A DNA stretch of 64,000 nucleotides from Burkholderia sp. 4M9327F10 (GTDB lineage: Bacteria; Pseudomonadota; Gammaproteobacteria; Burkholderiales; Burkholderiaceae), in contig NZ_SCNV01000048.1 in NCBI RefSeq assembly GCF_005503145.1, forward strand, positions 1-64,000. Reading direction: 5' to 3'. The notes beneath the pieces were generated by a model that worked only from the letters and a program-made list of their open reading frames with translations, had not been told where the DNA came from and did no database searches. Positions 42,950 to 51,648 of the stretch are shown piece by piece. How positions within the stretch are numbered: the stretch's first letter is position 1; the number at the start of each line of letters is the position of its first letter. The translations under genes were made by a program, and so were the position numbers.

Positions 42950-43667
42950 CGTCGCTATCGCCAGGCACGAACATGTAGCCTACGCCGCGCAACGTCTGAA
43001 TGCGGCGCGGGTTGGCCGGGTCGTCTTCGAGCAGGCGGCGCAGACGCCACACCGGCACGTCGATGCCGCGTTCGGTCACTTCTGAATAAGGGCCATGCAG
43101 CAGGTCCACCAGCTTTGTGCGCGAAAGCGCTTCCATTGGGTGCTGCACGAACACTTCGAGCAATGCGTATTCGCTGCCGGTCAGCTTGAGCGGCTCGTCG
43201 TCGCGCAACAGCGTGCGCGAGGCGAAGTCGAGCCGGAAGCGTCCAAAGCGGAACGCCTCGCGCCGTTCAACCGGCACGGGTGACTGAGCTTGCGCGTGAC
43301 GGCGCAGCACGGCGTGAATGCGCGCGAGCAATTCCTGCGGCATGAACGGCTTGCCGAGATAGTCGTCGGCACCGAGCTCCAGGCCGATCACGCGATCCAC
43401 GCCATCGGCGCGTGCCGTCAGCATGATCACGGGGATGGTGTCGCCGCTCAGGCGCAGTTGGGTGAGCGCGGTGAGCCCGTCGACACCCGGCATCATCAGA
43501 TCGAGCACCACGATCGAGGGCCGCTCGCGTTCGAGCCGGCGCGCAAGATGGTTCGCGTCGTGCAGCACCGAAAACGCGATGTCGCGTTGCTGGAAAAAGG
43601 TTCTCAGCAGGTCGCGCAGGTCGGCGTCGTCGTCGACCAGCAGGACATGAATGGGCGTGTCGGACAT
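42933..43667 (-). CDS. OmpR-family response regulator
   Basis: A 244-residue regulator: receiver domain with phosphoacceptor Asp56 (IVVLDLMMPGVDG) and the acidic pocket VDDD, then a winged helix (LTGSEYALLEVF; RTKLVDLLHG; DDPANPRRIQTLRGVGYMF). The start at 43667 is chosen because the receiver begins directly; a longer frame upstream has no ribosome-binding site. It sits with the kinase and points away from the efflux genes. Confidence 0.93.
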   Translation of the reverse strand: MSDTPIHVLLVDDDADLRDLLRTFFQQRDIAFSVLHDANHLARRLERERPSIVVLDLMMPGVDGLTALTQLRLSGDTIPVIMLTARADGVDRVIGLELGADDYLGKPFMPQELLARIHAVLRRHAQAQSPVPVERREAFRFGRFRLDFASRTLLRDDEPLKLTGSEYALLEVFVQHPMEALSRTKLVDLLHGPYSEVTERGIDVPVWRLRRLLEDDPANPRRIQTLRGVGYMFVPGDSDDEKPV

Positions 43668-43826
43668 GGTTGGACCCGAGGAGATGGGGCCGGGTAAGGC
43701 CGTAAAGGCAGCGCGTGTGGAAATTGGGGCGGCTGCCGGTAAGGATGGAGATTCCACGAAGCCAGGTTGCACGCGCCTCGTACAACGAAATATAGCGAAA
43801 TTGACTGCCGCGCCGGTTGCGGGTTC

Positions 43827-43922
43827 TTAACGATGCTTACGGTTTATTACGCGCTCGCCGCCGCAGCGGGCTGAGCGCGTTGTGTTACGGAGCGTAATCG
43901 AGCCCTAAGCCATCGTAATCGA
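43827..43922. promoter_or_regulatory. TTACG direct repeats between response regulator and efflux genes
   Basis: TTAACG (43827), TTACGG (43837) and TTACGC (43847) repeat every 10 bp. Further on, TTACG-N3-CGTAA (43885-43897) and two CGTAATCGA copies 21 bp apart (43893 and 43914). OmpR-family regulators bind tandem sites at about one helical turn, so this region (43668-44075) is a good candidate for control of both the two-component and efflux operons. Confidence 0.6.
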
Positions 43923-44075
43923 CCGCTTATTAAGCTGGGTCATCCATTGCCGCCGGGCATGGCTTTGCGTGGTTTCTGTCGCCCCTTCATCGTTCTTCCC
44001 GCGCTTTTGAGACCCGCATGCGCCAATGCATGCCAGGCGGCTCTTTGTCGAATTCAGCCGAAGGATGCCCTGAGC

Positions 44076-45335
44076 ATGACAAGAGTCCATATTTTGCCGG
44101 CGCTGCCCTCGCGCGCGATGGCAGTCAGTCCGCTTGCCCTCGCGGTAGTCGCCGCCGCATTTGCCCTCGCGGGCTGCGGCCGCCAGGGGCCGCAGATGCC
44201 GCCCCAAATGACCCCGGAAGTCGGTGTCGAGATTGTCGCGCCGCATCCGGTGGTTTCCAGTACCGAACTCTCCGGCAGGCTCTCCGCCATCCGCGTGGCC
44301 GATGTCAGGCCGCAAGTGGAGGGCATTGTGACCAGGCGCCTCTTCACGGAAGGTTCGCTGGTCGCAGCCGGCAGCGTGCTGTACCAGATCGATCCGGCCA
44401 GCTATCAGGCCTCCTACGACCAGGCCGTTGGCACGCTCGCAAAAGCGGTGGCCACGGCCGCCGCCGCGCAGACCAAAGCCTCGCGCTACACCGAGTTGTC
44501 GAAGATCCAGGGCGTCAGCAAGCAGGACTATGACGACGCGATCTCGTCGCTGCAGGAAGCCCAGGCGGACGTGGTGGCTGATCGCGCCGCATTGAAGACC
44601 GCCGCGATCAACCTCGGCTATACGAAGGTGGTCGCACCTATCGCCGGGCGCATCGGCAAATCCAGCGTCACCGAAGGCGCCCTGGTCACGGCGGAGCAGA
44701 CCACCGCGCTCGCCACGGTGCAGGCCACGCAAGAGATGTACCTCGACGTCACCCGTTCGTCGGTGGACTGGCTGCGCCTGCAAAAGGAGTTCGCGAACGG
44801 CCAGTTGCAGCAGGCCGGCAAGGACGGGGCGGTGGTCCATCTGGTGATGGAAGACGGCACGGCTTATCCGCAGACCGGCAAGCTGTTGTTCTCGGATATC
44901 ACCGTTGATGCCACTACTGGCTCGGTCACCTTGCGTTGCGTGTTCCCAAATCCCGACGGCGTGTTGCTGCCCGGCATGTTTGTGCGCGCACGGCTTGAAG
45001 AAGGTGTGAACCAGCAGGCGATCACGGTGCCGCAACTGGCGGTCTCGCGAGCGTCCGACGGCTCGGCCAGCGTGCTGACGGTCGACGCAGCCAACAAGGT
45101 GGTGCAGACGGCGGTTACCGCCGACACCGCTCACGACGCCGACTGGATCGTCACCCGCGGGCTGAAGGCCGGCGACCGGGTGATCGTCGCAGGCTCGCAG
45201 AAGGCGCGCGTTGGCGCCCTTGTGACGCCGGTGGAGAGTCCCGCCACCGCCGCAGCGCCCACCGCCCCGGACACGGCCCTGGACACCGCGGCGACCGCTG
45301 CCCGGCAGGCCGCGCCCACGACAACCGGTAGCTAA
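44076..45335 (+). CDS. RND efflux periplasmic adaptor lipoprotein
   Basis: A 419-residue membrane-fusion protein. The lipobox ends ALAGC (about residue 33). AcrA-type parts follow: RVADVRPQVEGIVTRRLFTEGSLVAAG (lipoyl half), a coiled hairpin (ASRYTELSKIQGVSKQDYD), and the barrel with VDATTGSVTLRC and LLPGMFVRARL. The last 40 residues are Ala/Thr/Pro-rich. The start at 44076 gives a normal lipoprotein signal with AAGGA upstream. Operon with the pump and channel. Confidence 0.92.
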   Translation: MTRVHILPALPSRAMAVSPLALAVVAAAFALAGCGRQGPQMPPQMTPEVGVEIVAPHPVVSSTELSGRLSAIRVADVRPQVEGIVTRRLFTEGSLVAAGSVLYQIDPASYQASYDQAVGTLAKAVATAAAAQTKASRYTELSKIQGVSKQDYDDAISSLQEAQADVVADRAALKTAAINLGYTKVVAPIAGRIGKSSVTEGALVTAEQTTALATVQATQEMYLDVTRSSVDWLRLQKEFANGQLQQAGKDGAVVHLVMEDGTAYPQTGKLLFSDITVDATTGSVTLRCVFPNPDGVLLPGMFVRARLEEGVNQQAITVPQLAVSRASDGSASVLTVDAANKVVQTAVTADTAHDADWIVTRGLKAGDRVIVAGSQKARVGALVTPVESPATAAAPTAPDTALDTAATAARQAAPTTTGS

Positions 45336-45347
45336 AGCGAGACTCTC

Positions 45348-48300
45348 ATGGCTGGATTTTTTATCAATCGACCGATTCTCGCGTGGGTGATCGCCATCGT
45401 CATCATGATGATCGGCGCGGCATCCATGACGACTCTGCCGGTCGAGCAATATCCGAGCGTGGCGCCGGTTTCGGTACAGATCACGGCGACCTATCCGGGG
45501 GCCTCTGCCGAAACCGTCGCGACCACGGTCACCCAGGTGATCGAGCAGAAGCTGAGCGGCATCGATCACCTGCTCTATATGTCCTCCACGAGCAGTTCGT
45601 CCGGACAGGCCACCATCACACTGACGTTCCAGCAGGGCACCAACGCGGACATTGCCCAGGTGCAGGTGCAGAACAAGGTGGAGCAGGCCACCTCTTCGTT
45701 GCCGCAGACCGTGCAGGATCAAGGCGTGCAGGTCGCGAAGGCGGCCAACTCGTTTTTGATGATCGTATCGCTGTCGTCGAGCGACGGCAGCATCAGTTCC
45801 ATCGATCTCGGCAACATCATCGCCACGCAGATTGAAGATCCGCTGACGCAGATCGACGGCGTCGGCGACGTGACGCTATTTGGTGCGCAGCACGCGATGC
45901 GCATCTGGCTAGATCCGGTGAAGCTGCAAGCGGTCGGCTTGACGACCAGCGACGTGACGACCGCCATCACCAACCAGAACGTCCAGCTCTCAGTTGGAGA
46001 GATTGGCGGCGCGCCGTCCACCCGGGCTCAGGCGATCAACGCAACCATCTCGTCCTCAAGCCTGCTCACGACCCCTGCGCAGTTCGGCGCCATTCTCTTG
46101 CGCGTGAACAGCGACGGCTCGAAAGTGCTGCTCAAGGACGTGGCGCGCGTCGAGGTGGGCGGCGATGACTACAGTACGGACTCGCGTCTGAACGGCAAAC
46201 CGGCCGCGTCGCTCGCCATCAAGCTTGCGAGCGGTGCGAACGCGATGAATGTCGCCAAGGCCGTGCGCGCGAAGCTGACCGAACTGGGCGCACAACTGCC
46301 GTCCAGCGTGGTGGTGGACTACCCGTACGACACGACGCCCTTCGTGCGCATCTCGATAGAAGAGGTCTTCAAGACGCTGATCGAAGCGGTGATGCTGGTG
46401 TTCGTCGTGATGTACGTGTTTTTGCAGAACTTGCGGGCGACGCTGATTCCGACCATCGTTGTTCCGGTTGCGCTGCTGGGCACGTTTGCGGTGATGTCGG
46501 TGGTGGGCTTTTCGATCAACGTGCTCTCGATGTTCGGACTCGTGCTCGCTATCGGCCTGCTGGTCGACGACGCGATCGTCGTGGTGGAGAACGTCGAGCG
46601 CCTGATTGCCGAAGAAGGATTGTCGCCGCTCGAAGCCACGCGCAAGGCGATGAAGCAGATCACCGGGGCGCTCGTCGGCATTACCACGGTGCTGGTCGCG
46701 GTCTTCATCCCGATGGCGTTCTTCTCCGGCTCGACCGGCGCGATCTACCGTCAGTTCTCCATTACGATCGTGGCGGCCATGCTGCTGTCGGTGTTTCTCG
46801 CGTTGACGCTCACGCCCGCACTATGCGCGACTCTGCTCAAGCGTTCGGACGTCGAGCATCACGAGAAGCGCGGTCCGCTGGGGTGGTTCAACCGTATGCT
46901 GGCGCGCGGCACGCATCGCTACGGCGCGGCGGTGACCGGTGTGATCGGCAAGCCCCTGCGTTATATGGTGATTTATGGGCTGATCGTGGGCGTAGTGGCG
47001 TTGCTCTTCATGAAGCTGCCTTCGTCGTATCTGCCGGACGAGGACCAGGGCATCATCATCACGTCGATTTCGGCGCCGGTCGGCACGCCGGCGGCGGCCA
47101 CACTGGAAACCGTCAAGCAGGTGGAGGCTTATTACCTCGGGCTGCCGCAGGTGGACAAGATCATCTCCATCACGGGCTTTAGTTTCAACGGCTCAGGACA
47201 GAACAATGCGCTCGCTTTTGTCAGGCTGAAGGACTGGAGCGCGCGACGAGGCGAGGCGAATTCTGCGGCGGCGATTATCCAGCGCGCCAACATGCACTTT
47301 GCTGCTACCCGCAATGCGCAGATTTTCGCGCTCAATCCGCCGGCTATCCAGGAGCTCGGTACGCAGAGCGGGCTCGACTTCGAACTGGAAGATCGTGCGG
47401 GGCAGGGTCACGACAAGCTGATGGCCGCGCGTCAGCAACTGATTGCGCTGGCGTCGAGCGATAGCACGCTGTCTGGCATGCGCCCAGGCGGTCTCGAGGA
47501 TACGCCGCAGTTCCAGGTGAATATTGACCGCGAAAAGGCGAGTGCGCTCGGTCTTTCGATTGCCGATGTCAACGACACCTTGCAGACGGCATTCGGTTCG
47601 ACCTACGTGAATAACTACGTCGATACGGGGAGAATCCAGAAGGTCTACGTCCAGGCCGATGCGCCGTACCGGATGATGCCGGCCGACATCGGACGGTGGT
47701 ATGTGAGGTCGAGCAGTTCGAGCGCATCTAGCAGTTCCGGCAGTTCCAGCAGCTCCAGCAGTTCAAGCAGTTCCAGCGACTCCAGCAGCACGACGACCAC
47801 CACCAGTTACGACGGCGAGATGGTGCCGTTCTCGGCTTTTGCCACCGGCAAGTGGAGCTTCGGGCCACCTCAGATAGAACGCTTCAACCGCACGCTGGCC
47901 ATGGAAATCACCGCGCAGACCGGCCCGCACGCGAGCACCGGCCAGGCGATGGACGCCGTCGACGCGCTTGTGAAGAAGCTGCCCAGCGGCTTCGGCATCG
48001 ACTGGACCGGACAGTCCTATCAGGAGCGCATGGCCGGCTCACAGGCGATTTACCTGTACGCAATTTCGGTGATCGTGGTGTTCCTGTGCCTCGCCGGCCT
48101 GTACGAAAGCTGGTCCATTCCGATTGCCGTCATCCTGGTCGTGCCGCTCGGCGTGCTGGGCGCGCTGCTCGGCGCGGATGTGCGCGGTCTCTCGGACGAT
48201 ATCTATTTCAAGGTCGGCCTGCTCGCGACCATCGGACTCTCCACCAAGAATGCCATCCTGATCGTCGAATTCGCCAAGGACCTGCAGGCGCAGGGCCGCA

Positions 48301-48566
48301 GCCTGATCGATGCGACGCTCGAAGCCGCACGCCTGCGCTTGCGGCCAATCCTGATGACCTCGCTCGCCTTTGTATTCGGCGTACTGCCGCTCGTTATCAG
48401 CACGGGCGCGGGCTCGGCGAGCAGGCATGCGATCGGCACCGGTGTGATGGGCGGCATGATCGCCGCGACCTTTCTCGCGATCTTTTTCGTGCCGGTGTTT
48501 TTCGTCGTCGTGCGCCGCTTGTTCGGCGAGCACGGCCACGCCCCGCAAAACGAAGGTGCAGCATGA
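45348..48566 (+). CDS. RND multidrug efflux pump (AcrB/MexB type) with poly-Ser insert
   Basis: A 1072-residue HAE1-family pump. It has twelve transmembrane helices in two repeats, the proton-relay Asp-Asp in LLVDDAIVVVENVER, and AKNAILIVEFAKDL-type and STGAGSASRHAIGTGVMGG motifs near the end. Between WYVR and DGEMVPFSAF, where AcrB has only two residues, there is a 33-residue run of Ser, Thr and a few others (about 788-820) encoded by AGC/AGT/TCC codons. That insertion is in the periplasmic porter part and is unusual. Otherwise the family length and order are standard. It starts 12 bp after the adaptor stop. Confidence 0.95.
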   Translation: MAGFFINRPILAWVIAIVIMMIGAASMTTLPVEQYPSVAPVSVQITATYPGASAETVATTVTQVIEQKLSGIDHLLYMSSTSSSSGQATITLTFQQGTNADIAQVQVQNKVEQATSSLPQTVQDQGVQVAKAANSFLMIVSLSSSDGSISSIDLGNIIATQIEDPLTQIDGVGDVTLFGAQHAMRIWLDPVKLQAVGLTTSDVTTAITNQNVQLSVGEIGGAPSTRAQAINATISSSSLLTTPAQFGAILLRVNSDGSKVLLKDVARVEVGGDDYSTDSRLNGKPAASLAIKLASGANAMNVAKAVRAKLTELGAQLPSSVVVDYPYDTTPFVRISIEEVFKTLIEAVMLVFVVMYVFLQNLRATLIPTIVVPVALLGTFAVMSVVGFSINVLSMFGLVLAIGLLVDDAIVVVENVERLIAEEGLSPLEATRKAMKQITGALVGITTVLVAVFIPMAFFSGSTGAIYRQFSITIVAAMLLSVFLALTLTPALCATLLKRSDVEHHEKRGPLGWFNRMLARGTHRYGAAVTGVIGKPLRYMVIYGLIVGVVALLFMKLPSSYLPDEDQGIIITSISAPVGTPAAATLETVKQVEAYYLGLPQVDKIISITGFSFNGSGQNNALAFVRLKDWSARRGEANSAAAIIQRANMHFAATRNAQIFALNPPAIQELGTQSGLDFELEDRAGQGHDKLMAARQQLIALASSDSTLSGMRPGGLEDTPQFQVNIDREKASALGLSIADVNDTLQTAFGSTYVNNYVDTGRIQKVYVQADAPYRMMPADIGRWYVRSSSSSASSSSGSSSSSSSSSSSSDSSSTTTTTSYDGEMVPFSAFATGKWSFGPPQIERFNRTLAMEITAQTGPHASTGQAMDAVDALVKKLPSGFGIDWTGQSYQERMAGSQAIYLYAISVIVVFLCLAGLYESWSIPIAVILVVPLGVLGALLGADVRGLSDDIYFKVGLLATIGLSTKNAILIVEFAKDLQAQGRSLIDATLEAARLRLRPILMTSLAFVFGVLPLVISTGAGSASRHAIGTGVMGGMIAATFLAIFFVPVFFVVVRRLFGEHGHAPQNEGAA

Positions 48567-50017
48567 TGAAGCTCAAACTGACCGCCTGTGTGGCGCTTGC
48601 GATGGCCGCACTCGCGGGTTGTACGCTCGATCCACATTACGAACGGCCGGCCGCGCCGGTTCCGTCCTCCTATCCGCAAGGTGACGCGTACCGGAGTACG
48701 ATGGCAGCCCAGACGGCCACAGCCGAAGCGCCGCTTGCCACCGACACCGACTGGTATCAGTTTTTCCGCGATCCGCGCCTGCAGCGCCTGATCCAGATCG
48801 CGCTCGACAATAACCGCGATTTGCGAGTGGCGGCGCTGGACGTGGCGGAGTACGAGGCGCAATACCGGATCACGCGCGCCGAGCTGGCGCCTACCGTCAA
48901 TGCGAGCGGCAGCTTCACGCGTGAACGCGTCGAAGGCGTTACCACAGGCGACAATGAACTGAACGTGGGCACAACGTCGTGGGAGATCGATTTCTTCGGC
49001 CGCCTGAGGAGCCTCAAACGCCAGGCGCTGGAGAACTATCTTTCTACCGATGCATCGCGCCAGAGCACCCGGATCAGCCTGATCGCGACGGTGGCGACGG
49101 ACTACCTGACGTGGCTATCCGACGAACGGCTCCTGAAGGTGACCCAGGACACCGTGACAGCGGATCAGGCCACGTACGACGTGACCCGGCGCATCGAGGA
49201 ACTGGGCAATTCGACCCTGCTCGACGTGCGGGAGGCGGAGAACTCGCTGGCGAGCGCGAAAGCAAGCCTCGCGTCATACCGGCGAGCCGTGGAGCAGGAT
49301 CGCAACAACCTCGTTGCGGCGCTCGGCGCGCCGCTTCCGGATGACCTGCCCCCCGAGCCCAAGCTGGACGACGCGTTCGACGACGGCGCGCTGTTCGCAG
49401 ACATCGGCGCAGGCGTGCCGTCCATGTTGCTTGCGCGCCGCCCCGATATCGTGGAGGCCGAGCATGCGTTGAAGGCCGCCAATGCGAATATCGGCGCCGC
49501 GCGGGCCGCGTTTTTCCCGAAGATCGAACTGACGGCGACCGCCGGTGCATCGAGTTCGACGCTTTCCAGTCTGTTCAAGGCAGGCAGCGGCGCATGGACT
49601 TTCGCGCCGAGCATCTCAATGCCGATCTTCGACTACGGCAGCAACAAGGCCTCGCTCGATGTCGCGAAGATCGAAAAGCAGATCGAAGTCGCGGACTACG
49701 AGAGCACCATTCAGACTGCGTTCAAGGAAGTGGCCAATGCGCTGACGGCGCGTGCGACGTATGTGGACCAGGTGCAGGCGGACCGCGAGTATGTTGCTTC
49801 GGCCCAGAGCTACTACGTGCTGGCCCAGGCGCGTTACAAGGCGGGTACGGACAGTTTCCTCACGTTCCTCGATGCGCAACGCACGCTCTACACCGCGCAG
49901 CAGCAGCTTGCGTCGGATAGTTTGTCGCGACAGAGCAATCTCGTCACCTTGTACAAAGTGCTAGGGGGCGGCTGGAACAATGCGCGTACGGATGAAAGCA
50001 CTGCCGCGCAGGATTGA
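48563..50017 (+). CDS. outer-membrane efflux channel (NodT/OprM family)
   Basis: A 484-residue lipoprotein: lipobox LAGC (Cys20), then the two OEP repeats (ALDNNRDLRVAALDVAEYEAQYR; AANANIGAARAAFFPKIEL) and a periplasmic coiled coil. It is the exit duct of the pump encoded just before. The ATG overlaps the pump stop as ATGA; a second ATG follows immediately. Confidence 0.93.
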   Translation: MMKLKLTACVALAMAALAGCTLDPHYERPAAPVPSSYPQGDAYRSTMAAQTATAEAPLATDTDWYQFFRDPRLQRLIQIALDNNRDLRVAALDVAEYEAQYRITRAELAPTVNASGSFTRERVEGVTTGDNELNVGTTSWEIDFFGRLRSLKRQALENYLSTDASRQSTRISLIATVATDYLTWLSDERLLKVTQDTVTADQATYDVTRRIEELGNSTLLDVREAENSLASAKASLASYRRAVEQDRNNLVAALGAPLPDDLPPEPKLDDAFDDGALFADIGAGVPSMLLARRPDIVEAEHALKAANANIGAARAAFFPKIELTATAGASSSTLSSLFKAGSGAWTFAPSISMPIFDYGSNKASLDVAKIEKQIEVADYESTIQTAFKEVANALTARATYVDQVQADREYVASAQSYYVLAQARYKAGTDSFLTFLDAQRTLYTAQQQLASDSLSRQSNLVTLYKVLGGGWNNARTDESTAAQD

Positions 50018-50064
50018 TGACCCGGGAGCGCGCGGCTCGCACATGCATGTGAGCTGACGCGCCC

Positions 50065-50086
50065 CGAGGTCTTGAGTCCCACCTCG
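50065..50086. terminator. stem-loop between channel and OmpA-like genes
   Basis: CGAGGT and ACCTCG with a 10-base loop between two converging genes. No T-run, so only a possible terminator for either strand. Confidence 0.35.
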
Positions 50087-50093
50087 TGGGCTA

Positions 50094-50807
50094 CTAGTCC
50101 CGCACGTACGTCACGATCTCCACCCGGCGGTCAGGCTGAAGGCATCGCACCAGGTCCGCGTTATCCATATTGCCGCATTGGGTGACCGGGTCCTGGCTGC
50201 CAAGTCCGTCGGCGCGGATCTTCTGCGCCGGCACGCCCTGCTGGACCAGGACCGCTTTAACTGCCTCGGCACGCCTTCTGGAGAGATCCAGGTTATAGGC
50301 GTCGGAACCGAGCCGGTCGGTGTAGCCGCGTACTTCCACGTGACCAAACGGGCTGCCGCGCAGCCGCGCCGCGATCTGTGCGAGGTCCGACAGACCCGCG
50401 GGGCGAATGTCGCTTACGTCGCCACGGTCGAACGGAAACAAGGCGTCCGCCGACAGACGTTCGACGCGCGGAGGCGGCGGCGGTTCGGGCGCGGGTTGCA
50501 CCGCTGCCGGATACACGCCATAGGCGAGCGTTGGTTGAGCGACCCACACGCCGGAAATCCACACATAGCGGCCATGCTCCCATTGCCAATAGCCGTGGTG
50601 CCACATATGCCCGGGGCGCGGCGGCGGAACGTACTCGTGAACCGGCCCAGGAGCCGGCACGAGTACGACCTGTGCGAACGCGGCAGGTGCTGTCGCAGCG
50701 AGTACGGTTGCCGCGACCAACGTACGCACCAGCGTGCGTGAGTGTGAGATCCGTTTGCGGAATGCGAGCGCGCGGTTTTTGACCGATTGTGATTGTAGGG
50801 ACGTCAT
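50094..50807 (-). CDS. OmpA-family peptidoglycan-binding outer-membrane protein
   Basis: A 237-residue protein: N-terminal signal (about residue 20-45, ends AFA), a YXWXGXW-like stretch (HMWHHGYWQWEHGRYVWISG), a Pro-rich linker, and a C-terminal OmpA domain (about 117-237: ALFPFDRGDV, VEVRGYTDRLGSDAYNLDLSRRRAEAVK). The domain binds peptidoglycan at the diaminopimelate site. GGAG lies 9 bp before the ATG. It is convergent with the efflux operon. Confidence 0.88.
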   Translation of the reverse strand: MTSLQSQSVKNRALAFRKRISHSRTLVRTLVAATVLAATAPAAFAQVVLVPAPGPVHEYVPPPRPGHMWHHGYWQWEHGRYVWISGVWVAQPTLAYGVYPAAVQPAPEPPPPPRVERLSADALFPFDRGDVSDIRPAGLSDLAQIAARLRGSPFGHVEVRGYTDRLGSDAYNLDLSRRRAEAVKAVLVQQGVPAQKIRADGLGSQDPVTQCGNMDNADLVRCLQPDRRVEIVTYVRD

Positions 50808-51090
50808 CGGGACAACTCCGGATTATTGTGGGGCGCCACGGATGAATCTGGCACATGCGCATTCTAGGAAGGGCGCATATGACAAGCTCTCTCGGTTTGT
50901 AACGAGACGTGTGCGGCGTTACGTATTCTCCGGTGAGGGCCGTTGGCTGGGCGTGAATGAATTGCAAACGATGGTTAAACGGGGCGACAGCGAGGTGTGA
51001 GAAGCGGCGTTTCGGGAGGCGCAAGCGAGTGGCAGCGCGGCGATTGTGAAACAAAACCGCACTATGTTTCGGCCTGATGTGGACGGGTAA

Positions 51091-51240
51091 AGGTGAGGAT
51101 ATTCGGGAGGATCAACCGGCATCGGCACATCCAGCTGGAATGTGCCGCTCCGGCTGGATCGTATGGCGTCAGCTAATTGAAGGCATGCCTGGGAATGCTG
51201 ATTAGCCGTGGCTGCACGCAAAGGTGAGACTATTCGGGAA
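51091..51240 (+). repeat. dispersed GGTGAG element, two copies
   Basis: GGTGAG at 51092 (GATATTCGGGAG) and at 51223 (ACTATTCGGGAA). Same orientation and family as copies at 1528, 13920 and 34504; the copy at 51092 is nearly identical to the inverted copy at 9221. Confidence 0.6.
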
Positions 51241-51448
51241 TCGCGCATGGTGACGAAGAGGTGCGGTGTCTAACTCGCTTTGTTTTCACCTTTTGTTGCG
51301 CAGCGGTGAGGGGCGCGTTGCTCAGGCTTATCACCTTTGCAATGCAGTAGAAGCGCGTTTGCCAATGTGTGCGGCGAAGCGCTGCATACGCTTGATGCCT
51401 CTTTAACAATCGCTGGTGCATCAATCACTTGGATTGTTTGCTAGAAAG

Positions 51449-51483
51449 TTATTCACAGCCTTATCAAGCAAAGCTGTGGATAA
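51449..51483. promoter_or_regulatory. two inverted DnaA-box-like sequences
   Basis: TTATTCACA on the plus strand (51449) and TTATCCACA on the minus strand (51475-51483), 17 bp apart; together they form an imperfect inverted repeat TTATTCACAGC / GCTGTGGATAA. The second matches the strict DnaA box. Function is unknown; an origin is not claimed. Confidence 0.45.
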
Positions 51484-51648
51484 ATCCATCCCGCGCGGGC
51501 TATGCCATATCGCGATAACGCACGATAGGATCAATCCGATTTGATGCAAACGTTGTAGCGCCGCACCTTTTGCGAATTTTGACATTTCCCCGGTTCGATA
51601 TCCGCTAGTTTACGGTCCGTTAGCAATCCGTAATACGAAGCAAAAAGA

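Larger units (their letters stand above)
50808..51648. other. long intergenic region upstream of cdiA
   Basis: An 841-bp gap with no convincing gene. It holds two dispersed GGTGAG elements (51092, 51223), a pair of inverted DnaA-box-like sites (51449-51483), and AT-rich DNA before cdiA. A TTTACG-16 bp-TAATAC promoter-like pair lies just before the cdiA start (TAATAC at about 51631), but its spacing to the ATG is short. Confidence 0.5.

Noticed and set aside
47701..47815. Sequencing artefact in the pump gene
   Set aside because: The serine-rich run keeps the frame and the following residues match the family, so a real insertion is more likely, though resequencing would settle it.
51440..51490. 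Replication origin
   Set aside because: Only two DnaA-like boxes and no replication gene nearby.
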